Below are positions 18,596 to 28,214 of a DNA stretch of 64,000 nucleotides, one piece after another (position 1 is the stretch's first letter; each line of letters opens with the position of its first letter). The DNA lies in the NCBI GenBank assembly GCA_965204765.1, contig CBDBFG010000004.1, positions 124,001 through 188,000 on the forward strand. The letters run 5' to 3'. A program made the position numbers and the translations under genes. Under the pieces are notes generated by a model, which was not told where the DNA came from, did no database searches, and saw nothing but the letters and a program-made list of their open reading frames with translations. The DNA is from CBDBFG01 sp965204765 (lineage in GTDB: Bacteria; Pseudomonadota; Alphaproteobacteria; Caedimonadales; UBA9215).

Positions 18596-18967
18596 ATGTC
18601 AACATCATATGTAATGCAACATAATAGTGATTTCAGTGACACTATATTTATCACAGAAAGTGCGCTAAAGAGATTAAAACACCTACAGTCGCACGAAAAA
18701 AAACCCTTAGAATTTTGCGTCAGAATATCGGTATTAAGTGGTGGCTGTTCCGGATTCCAATATAAATTTGAGTTTATCAACGCACCGATACAAGATGATT
18801 TAATATTTATGTACGATGGCATCAAAATAGTTACTGATACAACGTCATTTCAATTAATCAAGAACGTTACCATAGATTATGCACAAGAATTAATCGGCGC
18901 AGCATTCACACTAAGAAATCCAAATGTCGAAGGATCTTGTGGCTGTGGAAATTCTTTTTCAATCTGA
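18596..18967 (+). CDS. erpA: Iron-sulfur cluster insertion protein, ErpA/IscA type
   Basis: A-type carriers hold an Fe-S cluster and pass it to apoproteins. The 123-residue protein has the three conserved cysteines in GGCSGFQY and, near the C terminus, GSCGCGNSF. An AGGA about 5 bases before the ATG supports the start. It is followed 19 bases later by xthA. ErpA and IscA cannot be told apart with certainty from sequence alone here; no isc genes are adjacent, which favours ErpA. Confidence 0.85.
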   Translation: MSTSYVMQHNSDFSDTIFITESALKRLKHLQSHEKKPLEFCVRISVLSGGCSGFQYKFEFINAPIQDDLIFMYDGIKIVTDTTSFQLIKNVTIDYAQELIGAAFTLRNPNVEGSCGCGNSFSI

Positions 18968-18986
18968 AATATAAGGTATATTAGTC

Positions 18987-19769
18987 ATGACAATAATTGC
19001 AACTTGGAACGTTAACTCGATCAGAAGTCGGATTAACTCTTTTAAACATTGGGTCAAAGATAGAGCTCCAGACGTAATACTGTTACAAGAACTTAAGTGC
19101 CAACAACATGATTTTCCACACAGTATAGTTGCTAACTTAGGATACAATATAGAGCTGGTCGGACAAAAATCATATAACGGAGTAGCAATCTTATCAAAAT
19201 TTCCCATAGAGGACGTTATAGTTAAAATACCTGGTTACAATGACGATAACAATGCACGCTATATAGAAGCATTTACCAATAATATCAGGGTAGCATCAGT
19301 CTATGTACCCAATGGTCAAGAGGTTGGATCTGAAAAATTTGTCTATAAAATGAATTTTATGAACCACCTGACAGAACATGTGCAAAATTTACTACAAAAC
19401 TATGAAAATGTAGTAATTGGCGGAGACTTTAACATTGCCCCTACTGAACAAGACGGCCATAACCCTGAACGGTTTAAAAAAAACCAGATATTATGTAGCA
19501 CGCAAGAACGTAATAAGATGCAACAATTATTAAATTGCGGTTTTGTTGACACGATACGAATAAAATATCCCTATATAATAGATAATGGTGCAGTATTTAC
19601 CTGGTGGGATTATCGATCTGGCTCCTTTTCCCACAATAAAGGCTATCGCATAGACCATATATTGGGATCGAGTAATGTAGCAGACCTATTTACAGATTGT
19701 GGCATTGATCGACACATAAGAGAAGAACCAAAACCATCAGATCATGCGCCTGTATGGATAAAATTGTAA
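18987..19769 (+). CDS. xthA: Exodeoxyribonuclease III
   Basis: XthA is the AP endonuclease and 3'-5' exonuclease of base-excision repair. The 260-residue protein has the EEP-fold motifs in order: ATWNVNSIRSR at the N terminus, LLQELKCQ with the metal-binding Glu, GGDFNIAP, the YRIDHILGS region and the final PSDHAPVW with the catalytic His. Length is normal. It probably shares a transcript with the erpA-like gene upstream. The 275 bases after it hold nothing I can name. Confidence 0.95.
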   Translation: MTIIATWNVNSIRSRINSFKHWVKDRAPDVILLQELKCQQHDFPHSIVANLGYNIELVGQKSYNGVAILSKFPIEDVIVKIPGYNDDNNARYIEAFTNNIRVASVYVPNGQEVGSEKFVYKMNFMNHLTEHVQNLLQNYENVVIGGDFNIAPTEQDGHNPERFKKNQILCSTQERNKMQQLLNCGFVDTIRIKYPYIIDNGAVFTWWDYRSGSFSHNKGYRIDHILGSSNVADLFTDCGIDRHIREEPKPSDHAPVWIKL

Positions 19770-20044
19770 ATACTTTGAACAACCATAACCAAACATTGCA
19801 CAAAAAAAACAGATTAGTACGCTGAACAAGACATAATTTATACTTGGTATATAATCTGGCTGCTAAGCTCTATTTCTGGCAAGAATACTGATTAATTTTA
19901 GCCCTATCTAACCCGATTATACCAAAGCTTATGGAAAATTAAGAACATTACATCATTTGTCGGCACTGCAGTTCTTGCCTGTTTAAGACGTAAGACGTAT
20001 GGCGTAATTAGTGAAAGTAACTAATGCCCATAAACAAGCAAAAA

Positions 20045-21037
20045 CTAATCTTCTTTTAACGATGCTGATTTCAGCTTATCATATAGCTTATAATGCTCAA
20101 ACACGCGCTTAATCTTTGGGTTATTACCTGTATCTTCATCTATATTTTTATGCCATAAAGATTGGTCTTGCGAATGCATTATGTACAAAAATTGTCCAAC
20201 CTCACTGGCACTTTTTCGTATAAAATTACATTTTACATCATTTAACAAGGACATTGCCTTAAACCAAATATCATCAGCATTTGGCGCCAGTTCCATAAAC
20301 AAATCCTCATTAGTAATATCTTTATGAAAACAGCCAGGAAAGTATAACACTCCACCTACACCTATCGGAAGGTTAAGCAATGAAGAACTAGGCAAACGTA
20401 CCGTTTCCCACTGATTATAAGATTTTAACTGCTTACCGTCTTTGTTTTTAAAGGTTATCCTTGCCATATGGTGTGCATGTATACACCGTGGGTTCTTTTT
20501 ATACGCGTTATATAACTCCTCTAACATATGGTTAGGAAACATTACATCATCATCAATTGTTACAATCAGATAGTCTGGGTATAACTTTAAAGTCGGGATC
20601 AATTTTTTATATGATTTAAGATCTTTACAGAATCTAACCTCCAGGCCTCGCTTTTGGGCTTTTTGCAACATTATCGGTATATTATCTTGGTTATACTCAT
20701 CCTTGCTAAGCCATAATACAATTTTATCAGGCTTATACGTTTGTTGGAAAATACTTTCTATGACTAGATAAACATCACGCACTCTATGACCATAAGAAGT
20801 AAGTGATACAACCAATTTATCTTTAGCTTCGCTATTAGCCCTCACACCCATTTCATTACTTGTACGCGCTATATTAGTCAAATTCTGTTGTGCTACTAGA
20901 ATTTCCATTTTGCCGTAGTTAAAATTAATCATATTCTTAATCTTACGCCTTGAGTCATAGTTTAATTGCATTAAAACTAACAAACTAACCGTGATTAAAA
21001 ATAAGAATATTTTCTTTGCTAAATTATAATAGGTCAT
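20045..21037 (-). CDS. Membrane-anchored glycosyltransferase-like protein
   Basis: This 330-residue protein has an N-terminal membrane anchor (about 8-24) and a GT-A type domain. The domain starts at KLVVSLTSYGHRVRDVYLVI and contains FQQTYKPDKIVLWLS and a clear DDD metal-binding motif (LIVTIDDDVMFP). It resembles bacterial glycosyltransferases related to family 2, including a conserved region with HAHHMARI and a late DDIWFK. The acceptor and sugar are unknown. The gene stands alone between convergent xthA and the porin gene, about 160 bases after the porin start side ends. Confidence 0.7.
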   Translation of the reverse strand: MTYYNLAKKIFLFLITVSLLVLMQLNYDSRRKIKNMINFNYGKMEILVAQQNLTNIARTSNEMGVRANSEAKDKLVVSLTSYGHRVRDVYLVIESIFQQTYKPDKIVLWLSKDEYNQDNIPIMLQKAQKRGLEVRFCKDLKSYKKLIPTLKLYPDYLIVTIDDDVMFPNHMLEELYNAYKKNPRCIHAHHMARITFKNKDGKQLKSYNQWETVRLPSSSLLNLPIGVGGVLYFPGCFHKDITNEDLFMELAPNADDIWFKAMSLLNDVKCNFIRKSASEVGQFLYIMHSQDQSLWHKNIDEDTGNNPKIKRVFEHYKLYDKLKSASLKED

Positions 21038-21138
21038 CGCATCTAAATTATTACAGAACAGATGCTAAGTTATATATCATACATTGTCAATACACGAAAA
21101 AAGCGTGAAATTCCCTGTATAATAGGAAAAATTATGAA

Positions 21139-21164
21139 AAAAAGGGGCTTTTGCGGCCCCTTTT
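21139..21164 (-). terminator. Intrinsic terminator of the porin gene
   Basis: On the minus strand, AAAAGGGGC and GCCCCTTTT form a stem around a short loop, followed by a run of T. It starts about 35 bases after the porin stop codon. The stem is G/C-rich in an AT-rich setting, so this is one of the most convincing terminators in the window. Confidence 0.85.
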
Positions 21165-21197
21165 AAAAGTAAATACTGTTATTATTATTATTAACGC

Positions 21198-22472
21198 TTA
21201 GAACGATATAGCCATACCAACTATAACCGCATGACCGCTGTTTTTACCAACAAACTTTTTATTTGCGTCGTCATGAGTTTCACCGTTTGTCTCTAACCAA
21301 GAAGCATCCAAATTAGATTTGTAATCAAACTTCACCGCTTCTCCATAAAGTTTTAAACCGTCCACAACGCGGTAGTCATATGTAACAGACCATACATCAG
21401 CTTTTACTGATTTATCCTTCATCATATTGCGAGTGCTGTTCAAATATGCAACAGAGTAAGCATGGTCACCATGTTTATAACCTACACCAACAGTGTATAC
21501 CTTACCAGCATCGTTATCTTTAAGAGACCTTACTTCTAAACTTCTACCATTATCTAGGTATTCTCCACCTACCGAGAAGCCATTGTATTCAACCAAAGCA
21601 CCTAAAGCATAAGACATGATGTTCTTTCTGCTTGCATCAGACAATTTGGCTTGCGCTCTTGCTTTACCAGTAACTGCAGTTGCAGAAAGACCTACAAACA
21701 CATCATGAGCAAAAGTATTTTTATAATTCATACCGAACTCACTAATTGCTTTACCACCAGCGTCTTTTACACCCTCAACAGATTTATCTAGCTTAGCAGA
21801 ACCACTGTGTTTTCCATCTGGCGTATAACTGTAACCAAGTTGTAGACCATTAAGCCTAGGAGTAACATAAGAAACCTTAGTGTAATCCTTCGCAACTCCC
21901 ATTAAGTCATCACGTATCACAACACCAGTAGTTTCATTTACTACATTTTTGTACATTCCTAAGATACCACCAGTACCACCAATGAAATTGAACGCACCAA
22001 CAGCCATAAAGTCAGTAACACCTCGGTGTACACCAGCCATAAACGTACCCCAGTTACCTTTTAGCTTTAACCTGCTAATTTCAACGTGGCTGTTACCTTT
22101 TTTAACATCTTTCTTAGTATCACCAGTGAAACTAACCAAAAAGCTGTATTCAAGGTTGTTCCATTCTTTACCAGTGCTACCCACTACATCACAGTTAATG
22201 TTAGAGCTATCGATACCAAAGTGACTTCCACCACCTTTATCTTTTCTTACTTCTTGCCCAAAACTGTATGAATTAAAAGAAAAACCACCAGAAAACTTAA
22301 TATCAGGAGTCATTGCATTGGAATCAGACAACACTACTCCAGGACCCATGTCATAATTTTCTCTAGTCTTTATTTCTACATTTTTATTATCTTTTTTTTG
22401 CATCATCACCTTATCAGCGTTAACCGAGATAAGAGAACTTAATGCCAACAAGCTGTAAATGGTTTTATTCAT
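21198..22472 (-). CDS. Outer-membrane porin
   Basis: The roughly 424-residue protein starts MNKTIYSLLALSSLISVNA, a typical signal peptide. A beta-barrel follows with alternating polar and hydrophobic strands (SVAYLNSTRN, VWSVTYDYRVVDGLKLYGEA) and a C-terminal Phe (VGMAISF), the sorting signal for BAM. It matches the general pattern of Gram-negative porins of alphaproteobacteria. The start at 22472 has GGAG about 6 bases upstream and is preferred to an upstream in-frame ATG. A strong terminator follows. Codon use looks less AT-biased than neighbours, as expected for high expression. Confidence 0.85.
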   Translation of the reverse strand: MNKTIYSLLALSSLISVNADKVMMQKKDNKNVEIKTRENYDMGPGVVLSDSNAMTPDIKFSGGFSFNSYSFGQEVRKDKGGGSHFGIDSSNINCDVVGSTGKEWNNLEYSFLVSFTGDTKKDVKKGNSHVEISRLKLKGNWGTFMAGVHRGVTDFMAVGAFNFIGGTGGILGMYKNVVNETTGVVIRDDLMGVAKDYTKVSYVTPRLNGLQLGYSYTPDGKHSGSAKLDKSVEGVKDAGGKAISEFGMNYKNTFAHDVFVGLSATAVTGKARAQAKLSDASRKNIMSYALGALVEYNGFSVGGEYLDNGRSLEVRSLKDNDAGKVYTVGVGYKHGDHAYSVAYLNSTRNMMKDKSVKADVWSVTYDYRVVDGLKLYGEAVKFDYKSNLDASWLETNGETHDDANKKFVGKNSGHAVIVGMAISF

Positions 22473-22746
22473 AACTTCTCCGATTTTCAATATATACACC
22501 CATCCATTAGGGGTTTAAACATCACTAAATGGCAAACCATTTATCATATTCAACGCTCTTAATTACAAAACTGTTGCATAAAAGCAACAGTGATCACTAA
22601 AAAACACCTATTGCTCTTTGAAACACGAGCACTGAAAACTTAACTTAATATTGACAATAACACGGAAGAAACAATTAGGAAGTAACTATAAATGTTGCAT
22701 AATTCGGAAAAATTTATATCCTTGTGGCATAATATTGAGTTTTGCC

Positions 22747-24675
22747 GTGATAAATATAACATTTCCAGATAACTCCACAAAGCAATTCACACAAGGAGTG
22801 ACCGGGTTTGACATAGCTAAATCTATTAGTAATAACTTAGCTAAAGAAGCAGTAGTAGTACAAGTTAACGATCAGCTATGGGATCTTAATCGTACTATTC
22901 ATAATGACTCAACCATAAAAATGATCACTAAAAAAGACACACAAGCATTAGAGATTATCAGGCATGATACAGCTCACCTACTTGCACAAGCAGTAAAACA
23001 GCTGTTTCCCGAAACTCAAGTAACAATTGGTCCAGCGATCCAAAATGGATTTTATTACGATTTTTACAGAGAGAAACCATTTGTTCTAGATGATCTAGCA
23101 ATCATTGAAAAAAGAATGAAAGCATTGGTAGACCAAGATATAAAAATTGAGCGAGAATTATGGTCCAGAGATGACGCAATTGCTTTTTTTAACTCTATCG
23201 GTGAAAAATATAAAGCAGAAATTATACAAGACATACCTGCACAAGAAGATATTTCGTTGTATCGGCAGGGTGATTTTCTGGACCTATGCCGCGGGCCACA
23301 CTTTATCAGCACCAACAAAATTGGTAAACATTTTAAACTAATGAAATTAGCCGGATCATATTGGAGAGGGGACTCTAACAATGTGTCGCTACAAAGGATT
23401 TATGGTACAGCCTGGGCAACAGAAAAACAGTTGAATGAATATCTCACCATGCTTGAAGAAGCAGAAAAAAGAGATCACAGGCGTCTGGGTAACCAACTGC
23501 AACTATTTCATTTGCAAGAAGAATCACCAGGGGGAGTGTTTTGGCACCACAATGGCTGGATTATTTATAAGCAATTGCGTAATTACATCCGCAACAAGCT
23601 GGAACAAAACAATTACTTAGAAGTAAACACCCCTATACTGGTCGATAGAAAATTCTGGGAAAAGTCAGGACATTGGGACAAATACAGAGAAAACATGTTT
23701 ACTACAGATGACTCGGATCACAATAATACAATGGCGATGAAACCTATGAACTGTCCTTGTCACGTGCAAATATTCAAAAAAAGCATTAAAAGCTACCGCG
23801 ATCTACCTCTACGAATGGCAGAATTTGGTTCGTGCCACAGAAACGAACCATCTGGCGCATTACATGGATTAATGAGAGTACGAGCATTTACACAAGATGA
23901 TGCTCATATATTTTGTACCAAAGACCAAATAGTTGATGAAACAAAAGCTTTTTGTTCCCTATTAAAACAGGTTTACCATGACCTAGGATTTACAGAAGTA
24001 AGTGTTAAATTCTCTGATCGACCAAAAGTCAGAGCCGGCAGTGAAGAAACTTGGGACAATGCCGAAAGCGCATTACTAGATGCGATAAAAGCAACTGGGC
24101 TTGCTTATACATTAAACCCAGGAGACGGAGCTTTTTATGGACCCAAAATTGACTTTATACTTAAAGATGCAATTGGCAGAGAATGGCAATGTGGTACCTT
24201 GCAAGTAGATTTTGTCTTACCGGACCGATTAGATGCTAGCTATGTAGATGCCAATGGTGAAAAACAACGACCTGTTATGTTGCACAGAGCTATTCTTGGA
24301 TCATTTGAAAGATTCATCGCTATCTTAATAGAAAACTACTCTGGTAAAATGCCCTTGTGGTTAGCACCCTTACAAGTTGGTATTGTTCCTATTGCCGACG
24401 CAAATCACGAATATGCCAATGATATTTATCAAACTCTAAAACGACATGGTATTAGGGCCAAAGTTGATACTAGAAACGAAAAAATGAATTATAAAATACG
24501 GGAATTTTCTCACAACAAAACCCCGATAATTTTTACTATAGGCAAACAAGAAGAAGAGCAAAAAACAGTCAGCATCAGATATCTAGGCTCAAAAGAACAA
24601 AAAGTTATTGATTTTCAAGCAGCTTTAGAGGACATTAGGAAGAAGTGCCTAGCACCAACAGATGTGGCCATTTAA
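22747..24675 (+). CDS. thrS: Threonyl-tRNA synthetase
   Basis: ThrS charges tRNA-Thr. From a GTG at 22747 the protein is about 642 residues, the usual length, and begins with the TGS domain (VINITFPDNSTKQF). Then come the editing domain (HDTAHLLAQAV), class II motifs (MNCPCHVQIF with zinc-binding Cys, FGSCHRNEPSGALHGLMR) and a C-terminal anticodon-binding domain. An open frame extends to an ATG at 22651, but the extra 32 residues fit no family member. infC follows, the common thrS-infC order. Confidence 0.94.
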   Translation: MINITFPDNSTKQFTQGVTGFDIAKSISNNLAKEAVVVQVNDQLWDLNRTIHNDSTIKMITKKDTQALEIIRHDTAHLLAQAVKQLFPETQVTIGPAIQNGFYYDFYREKPFVLDDLAIIEKRMKALVDQDIKIERELWSRDDAIAFFNSIGEKYKAEIIQDIPAQEDISLYRQGDFLDLCRGPHFISTNKIGKHFKLMKLAGSYWRGDSNNVSLQRIYGTAWATEKQLNEYLTMLEEAEKRDHRRLGNQLQLFHLQEESPGGVFWHHNGWIIYKQLRNYIRNKLEQNNYLEVNTPILVDRKFWEKSGHWDKYRENMFTTDDSDHNNTMAMKPMNCPCHVQIFKKSIKSYRDLPLRMAEFGSCHRNEPSGALHGLMRVRAFTQDDAHIFCTKDQIVDETKAFCSLLKQVYHDLGFTEVSVKFSDRPKVRAGSEETWDNAESALLDAIKATGLAYTLNPGDGAFYGPKIDFILKDAIGREWQCGTLQVDFVLPDRLDASYVDANGEKQRPVMLHRAILGSFERFIAILIENYSGKMPLWLAPLQVGIVPIADANHEYANDIYQTLKRHGIRAKVDTRNEKMNYKIREFSHNKTPIIFTIGKQEEEQKTVSIRYLGSKEQKVIDFQAALEDIRKKCLAPTDVAI

Positions 24676-24795
24676 GTTTTAACCAATGCTAATTTGTAAC
24701 AACTATATTGTGCGCAAACGGGTTGTATAACGGTAAAAACAAACAATAGAAACACTTAATGGCTAAATGTGTAAATATATAGATAGGAGGATAAA

Positions 24796-25338
24796 ATCCG
24801 CAAGACAAATGCTAACACCGGTAAAAAATACGGACCAAGAGTAAATAAAGACATTCAATCCCTGACCATTAGGCTAATAGATCAAAATGGTACTATGGTG
24901 GGAATAGTAAACATAGATGATGCCCTAGAACGAGCAAGTGCATCTGCGTTGGATTTGATCGAAATATCTCCTAACTCTGAACCTCCTGTTTGTAAAATCA
25001 TGAGTTACGGTAAATATAAATACCAGGAACAAAAGCGACTATCAGAAGCAAAAAAGAAACAAAAAACCATCGAAATAAAAGAATTGAAATTCAGACCAAC
25101 CATAGAAAAAAATGACTATCAAGTCAAACTTCGTGCCGCAAACAAATTTATCGATGAGGGTAACAAAGTGAAATTTTCTATGCGCTTTAGAGGAAGAGAA
25201 ATGGCGCATAAAGAAATCGGCCTGGATCTTATGCATAAAATAATCGAAGATATGAATGAGAAAACAAAAGTAGAGTTTGCACCCAAAATTGATGGCAGAC
25301 AAATTATGATGGTTTTATCTCCGGAAACAAAAAAATAA
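24796..25338 (+). CDS. infC: Translation initiation factor IF-3, with an AUC start codon
   Basis: IF-3 keeps ribosomal subunits apart and checks start codons. The frame opens well before the first ATG (24895). Residues RKTNANTGKKYGPRVNKDI match the IF-3 N-terminal domain and lie between an AGGAGG ribosome site and that ATG. The best start is ATC at 24796, five bases after AGGAGG, giving 180 residues, the normal length. infC commonly uses a rare start (AUU, AUC, AUA) so that IF-3 represses its own translation. The C-terminal domain (KFSMRFRGREM) is complete. rpmI and rplT do not follow. Confidence 0.92.
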   Translation: MRKTNANTGKKYGPRVNKDIQSLTIRLIDQNGTMVGIVNIDDALERASASALDLIEISPNSEPPVCKIMSYGKYKYQEQKRLSEAKKKQKTIEIKELKFRPTIEKNDYQVKLRAANKFIDEGNKVKFSMRFRGREMAHKEIGLDLMHKIIEDMNEKTKVEFAPKIDGRQIMMVLSPETKK

Positions 25339-25702
25339 CCTCTTTTGCACCCATTAACGAATGTGAATATTGGCCATTTATACACTGCAAGATTGTTGTA
25401 GTGTATCAGGTTCGCATGAAATCCCATCTTAAGGTATAACTTGTTAGCAATATCGTTTTGTTATGGGGTATTAACACTGGCACCGCACGGTAGGTAAAAA
25501 TTAGCGCTTTTTTACTTTTTTTGGTAACAATTAATCACTACTAAAGCATCAATCATTAGTGAACCAGGATAATTGATACATACCTTAAGAAATAGCCAAC
25601 ATCCATATCATAATCAGAATAAGACTATATGCTTAATTGTTGTCAAAGCGCTGCGCTACATAGTTTACATGCAATGATTATTAAACTTAAAAAAGTAAGG
25701 AT
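25339..25702. other. Intergenic region with a strong hairpin after infC
   Basis: No gene is seen. At 25380-25406 an 11-bp stem with one wobble (ATACACTGCAA with TTGTAGTGTAT) closes a 5-base loop. It lacks a T run, so it may mark a processed or Rho-type 3' end for infC instead of an intrinsic terminator. The rest is AT-rich with no recognisable content. Confidence 0.45.
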
Positions 25703-26450
25703 TTACTTCACCAGTTTCATTGCATTAACAACCCAACTAGGTAATATATTTAGAAGCCGACTAACAACATGATAGAATATTGAGTTAGTAATACGTAACT
25801 TATTTTTACCAACTTGCTTTATAACATATTTAGCAAATTTCTCTGCCGACCAAACAAATGGCAAACACCCCACCAAACCATCCGTTTTTATTGGGCCAGC
25901 ATAAACTGTTAAAAATTTTATTTTTGTACCATAATACCGACGAGATAGACCTTCAAACGCTTTTGCAATAGCAGATTTAGAAGATCCATAAGCAATACCT
26001 TGGGCCGGTACAAAAAATGCATTCACAGAACTAGTCACTATGAATTTAGCATCATAATCATTGTGCAAAAAAGGTAACCACCCAGAGACAAAGTTTAATA
26101 CTCCAAAATAACTAGTAGTGAATATTTCCCTGTGCTTACCCGGCACAAAAAATGCATTCACAGAACTAGTCACTATGAATTTAGCATCATAATCATTGTG
26201 CAAAAAAGGTAACCACCCAGAGACAAAATTTAATACTCCAAAGTAATTAGTAGTGAATATTTCCCTGTGCTTACTAAGATTAAAAATTTTATCGTCTTCA
26301 ATCGCATCTATCCCTGCTATGTCCGCATTCAAAAAGAATAAGAAGGTATTATACTCTGTCTTACCATATTTGCTATTATTGATTTAACACTGTTTTCATC
26401 GGAGACATCACACACGTAAATGGTGAAACTGTTAGCGCAAAGTAGTAATG
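25703..26450 (-). pseudogene. Broken short-chain dehydrogenase/reductase
   Basis: The open part (25703-26332) encodes an SDR core: the catalytic Ser in VTSSVNAFF and YGSSK for the Tyr and Lys, followed by VYAGPIKTDG. An internal tandem repeat of 45 residues (26006-26275) duplicates the segment from KHREIFTT to the catalytic Ser. Upstream, a different frame holds LLCANSFTIYVCDVSDENSV, the expected earlier part of the SDR fold, so a frameshift lies near 26335-26350. The N-terminal glycine-rich dinucleotide motif is missing altogether. Duplication, frameshift and truncation together argue for a pseudogene. The original substrate cannot be told. Confidence 0.8.
26006..26275 (-). repeat. 135-bp tandem duplication inside the SDR pseudogene
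   Basis: Two adjacent 135-bp units (26006-26140 and 26141-26275) differ at only a few positions and keep the reading frame. Each begins on the plus strand near a CCGG and runs through the sequence encoding KHREIFTT to FFVP. The high identity suggests a recent event. Confidence 0.92.
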
Positions 26451-26770
26451 TCCGGTTTAACCAAAGTTAAAATGTCCGCTTTTATAATAACAGAGTAACT
26501 AGTTATTATATTCTGACTTATGTAAAATTAACTTCCTAAAATCCTATCGCTAATCAAGCTTTATACATATAGTACTTTGCGAATATCGCTAATAGATCAA
26601 AAGTGTCACGAGTGTTGCAACAGTAAATTAACACCCTTTCTTCTCATCCATCATGCACTATAGCATACGGCAAACAAACAAATCAAAGAAACTAAATTGC
26701 CATTATACGGCGGATACCGCTTACCAAAAACATCTGGACATTTTTCTTATTATTTGGTAGATGTTTCCTT

Positions 26771-28093
26771 ATGAATCTAAACAAAAAGCACGATAAATCT
26801 CAAAGTTTTCAGGGATGGATTATAGTTTCCTGTGCTGCACTATTTTACTTGTACCAATTTACTATAAGGGTATCGCCCAACGTCATGAATGAAGAGCTAA
26901 TGGCTGCTTTTTCCATTGATGCAATAGCCCTAGGCGGCGTAATCAGCCTATATTACTGGGCATACACAGCTATGCAGTTACCTCTTGGAGTAACCATGGA
27001 TAGACTAGGGCCAAGGGTATTTTTATGTTCAGCATCCTTTTTATGTGCAATTTCATGTTATATATTTGGCCAGGCTGGTAATGCTTTCGTAGCTGGAATT
27101 GCCAGATTTATGATGGGGATGGGATCTGCGTGCGGTTTAATAGGCACCATAAAACTAGGCACTATATGGTTAGAACCAAAACACATAGCAAAAGTCACCA
27201 GCTTAACTATATTATTCGGCACTTGTGGCGCAAGCATAGGTGGATCTCCTATGAGGATGTTATTACAAAAATGTGGTCTAAATCTTACTATGTCTATCCT
27301 TAGTGTTATAGGACTGATTATAGGTTGTATATTATTTGTTGTAATTAGAAACAATCCGCCAGTAGATCATCATGATGAAATACCAGATTTATACGCTAAC
27401 AGACATCCCAGAATGGACATATTAAAAATTGCTAAAAACCCTCAAGCATGGATAGTGGCACTATATGGTATGTTAATGTATATACCAATAACATCTATAG
27501 GAGCAGCATGGGGAGTATCATTTGTAGAACGTGCATGTAATACCAGTGATGCTACTGCTGCCTCTATCGTATCCGCAATGTTTTTTGGTGCGGCAATTGG
27601 TAGTCCTGTTTTTGCCTTGACCTCTGACATCATTGCCAGTAGAAAACTACCCATGATTATAGGATCGATTACTACATCAATAATCTGGGCCTCTATATTG
27701 TACATAGATTGTATATCCACCAAATGGATGGCCGCGCTATTTTTTATAGCTGGAGTAATGTATACCGCAAAGTGTTTAACTTTTGCCAGTATTTGCGAAG
27801 TCATGCCAAGAAAAATGAGTGGCATATCTATCTCTTTCATAAATATGGTTGTCATGTCCGCAGGAGTAATTATTAATCCAGTTATAGGGTCATTAATACA
27901 TTATCATTGGAATGGAGCAGAAATCGTCAATAATATTCCTTTATACTCTCTTGCTGATTATAAATTTGCACTTTCTTTGATACCTATAAGTTTAACAATA
28001 TCAGGAATTATTCTATTATTTATGAAAGAAACTCATCCGCAAAATAATATACCAAAAGAATACGGTTCAGTTATAGATACAGATATCTTGTAA
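26771..28093 (+). CDS. MFS transporter
   Basis: The 440-residue protein has about 12 transmembrane helices and the Major Facilitator loop motif between helices 2 and 3 as GVTMDRLGPRVF. The beginning (GWIIVSCAALFYLYQFTIRVSPNVMNEELMAAF) resembles a permease family common in intracellular bacteria such as Legionella and Coxiella. The substrate is unknown; nutrient import from the host is a fair guess. The gene is monocistronic, divergent from the broken SDR and followed by about 120 bases before the polysaccharide operon. Confidence 0.85.
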   Translation: MNLNKKHDKSQSFQGWIIVSCAALFYLYQFTIRVSPNVMNEELMAAFSIDAIALGGVISLYYWAYTAMQLPLGVTMDRLGPRVFLCSASFLCAISCYIFGQAGNAFVAGIARFMMGMGSACGLIGTIKLGTIWLEPKHIAKVTSLTILFGTCGASIGGSPMRMLLQKCGLNLTMSILSVIGLIIGCILFVVIRNNPPVDHHDEIPDLYANRHPRMDILKIAKNPQAWIVALYGMLMYIPITSIGAAWGVSFVERACNTSDATAASIVSAMFFGAAIGSPVFALTSDIIASRKLPMIIGSITTSIIWASILYIDCISTKWMAALFFIAGVMYTAKCLTFASICEVMPRKMSGISISFINMVVMSAGVIINPVIGSLIHYHWNGAEIVNNIPLYSLADYKFALSLIPISLTISGIILLFMKETHPQNNIPKEYGSVIDTDIL

Positions 28094-28214
28094 AACCGCA
28101 TAATCTATAAAAAATTAGGACAATTTTTATTTTAATCAAGGTTATAAAGTAGTTTGATATTCGGACTTTTTATGCTAGAAATCCATACTATGATGATTTT
28201 ATCGGTATATACTT

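Noticed and set aside
22651..22746. Longer ATG start for thrS
   Set aside because: The extra 32 residues match nothing in ThrS, whereas the GTG at 22747 gives the standard TGS start.
25501..25702. A gene-like signal upstream of the SDR pseudogene
   Set aside because: Only short AT-rich frames without ribosome sites.
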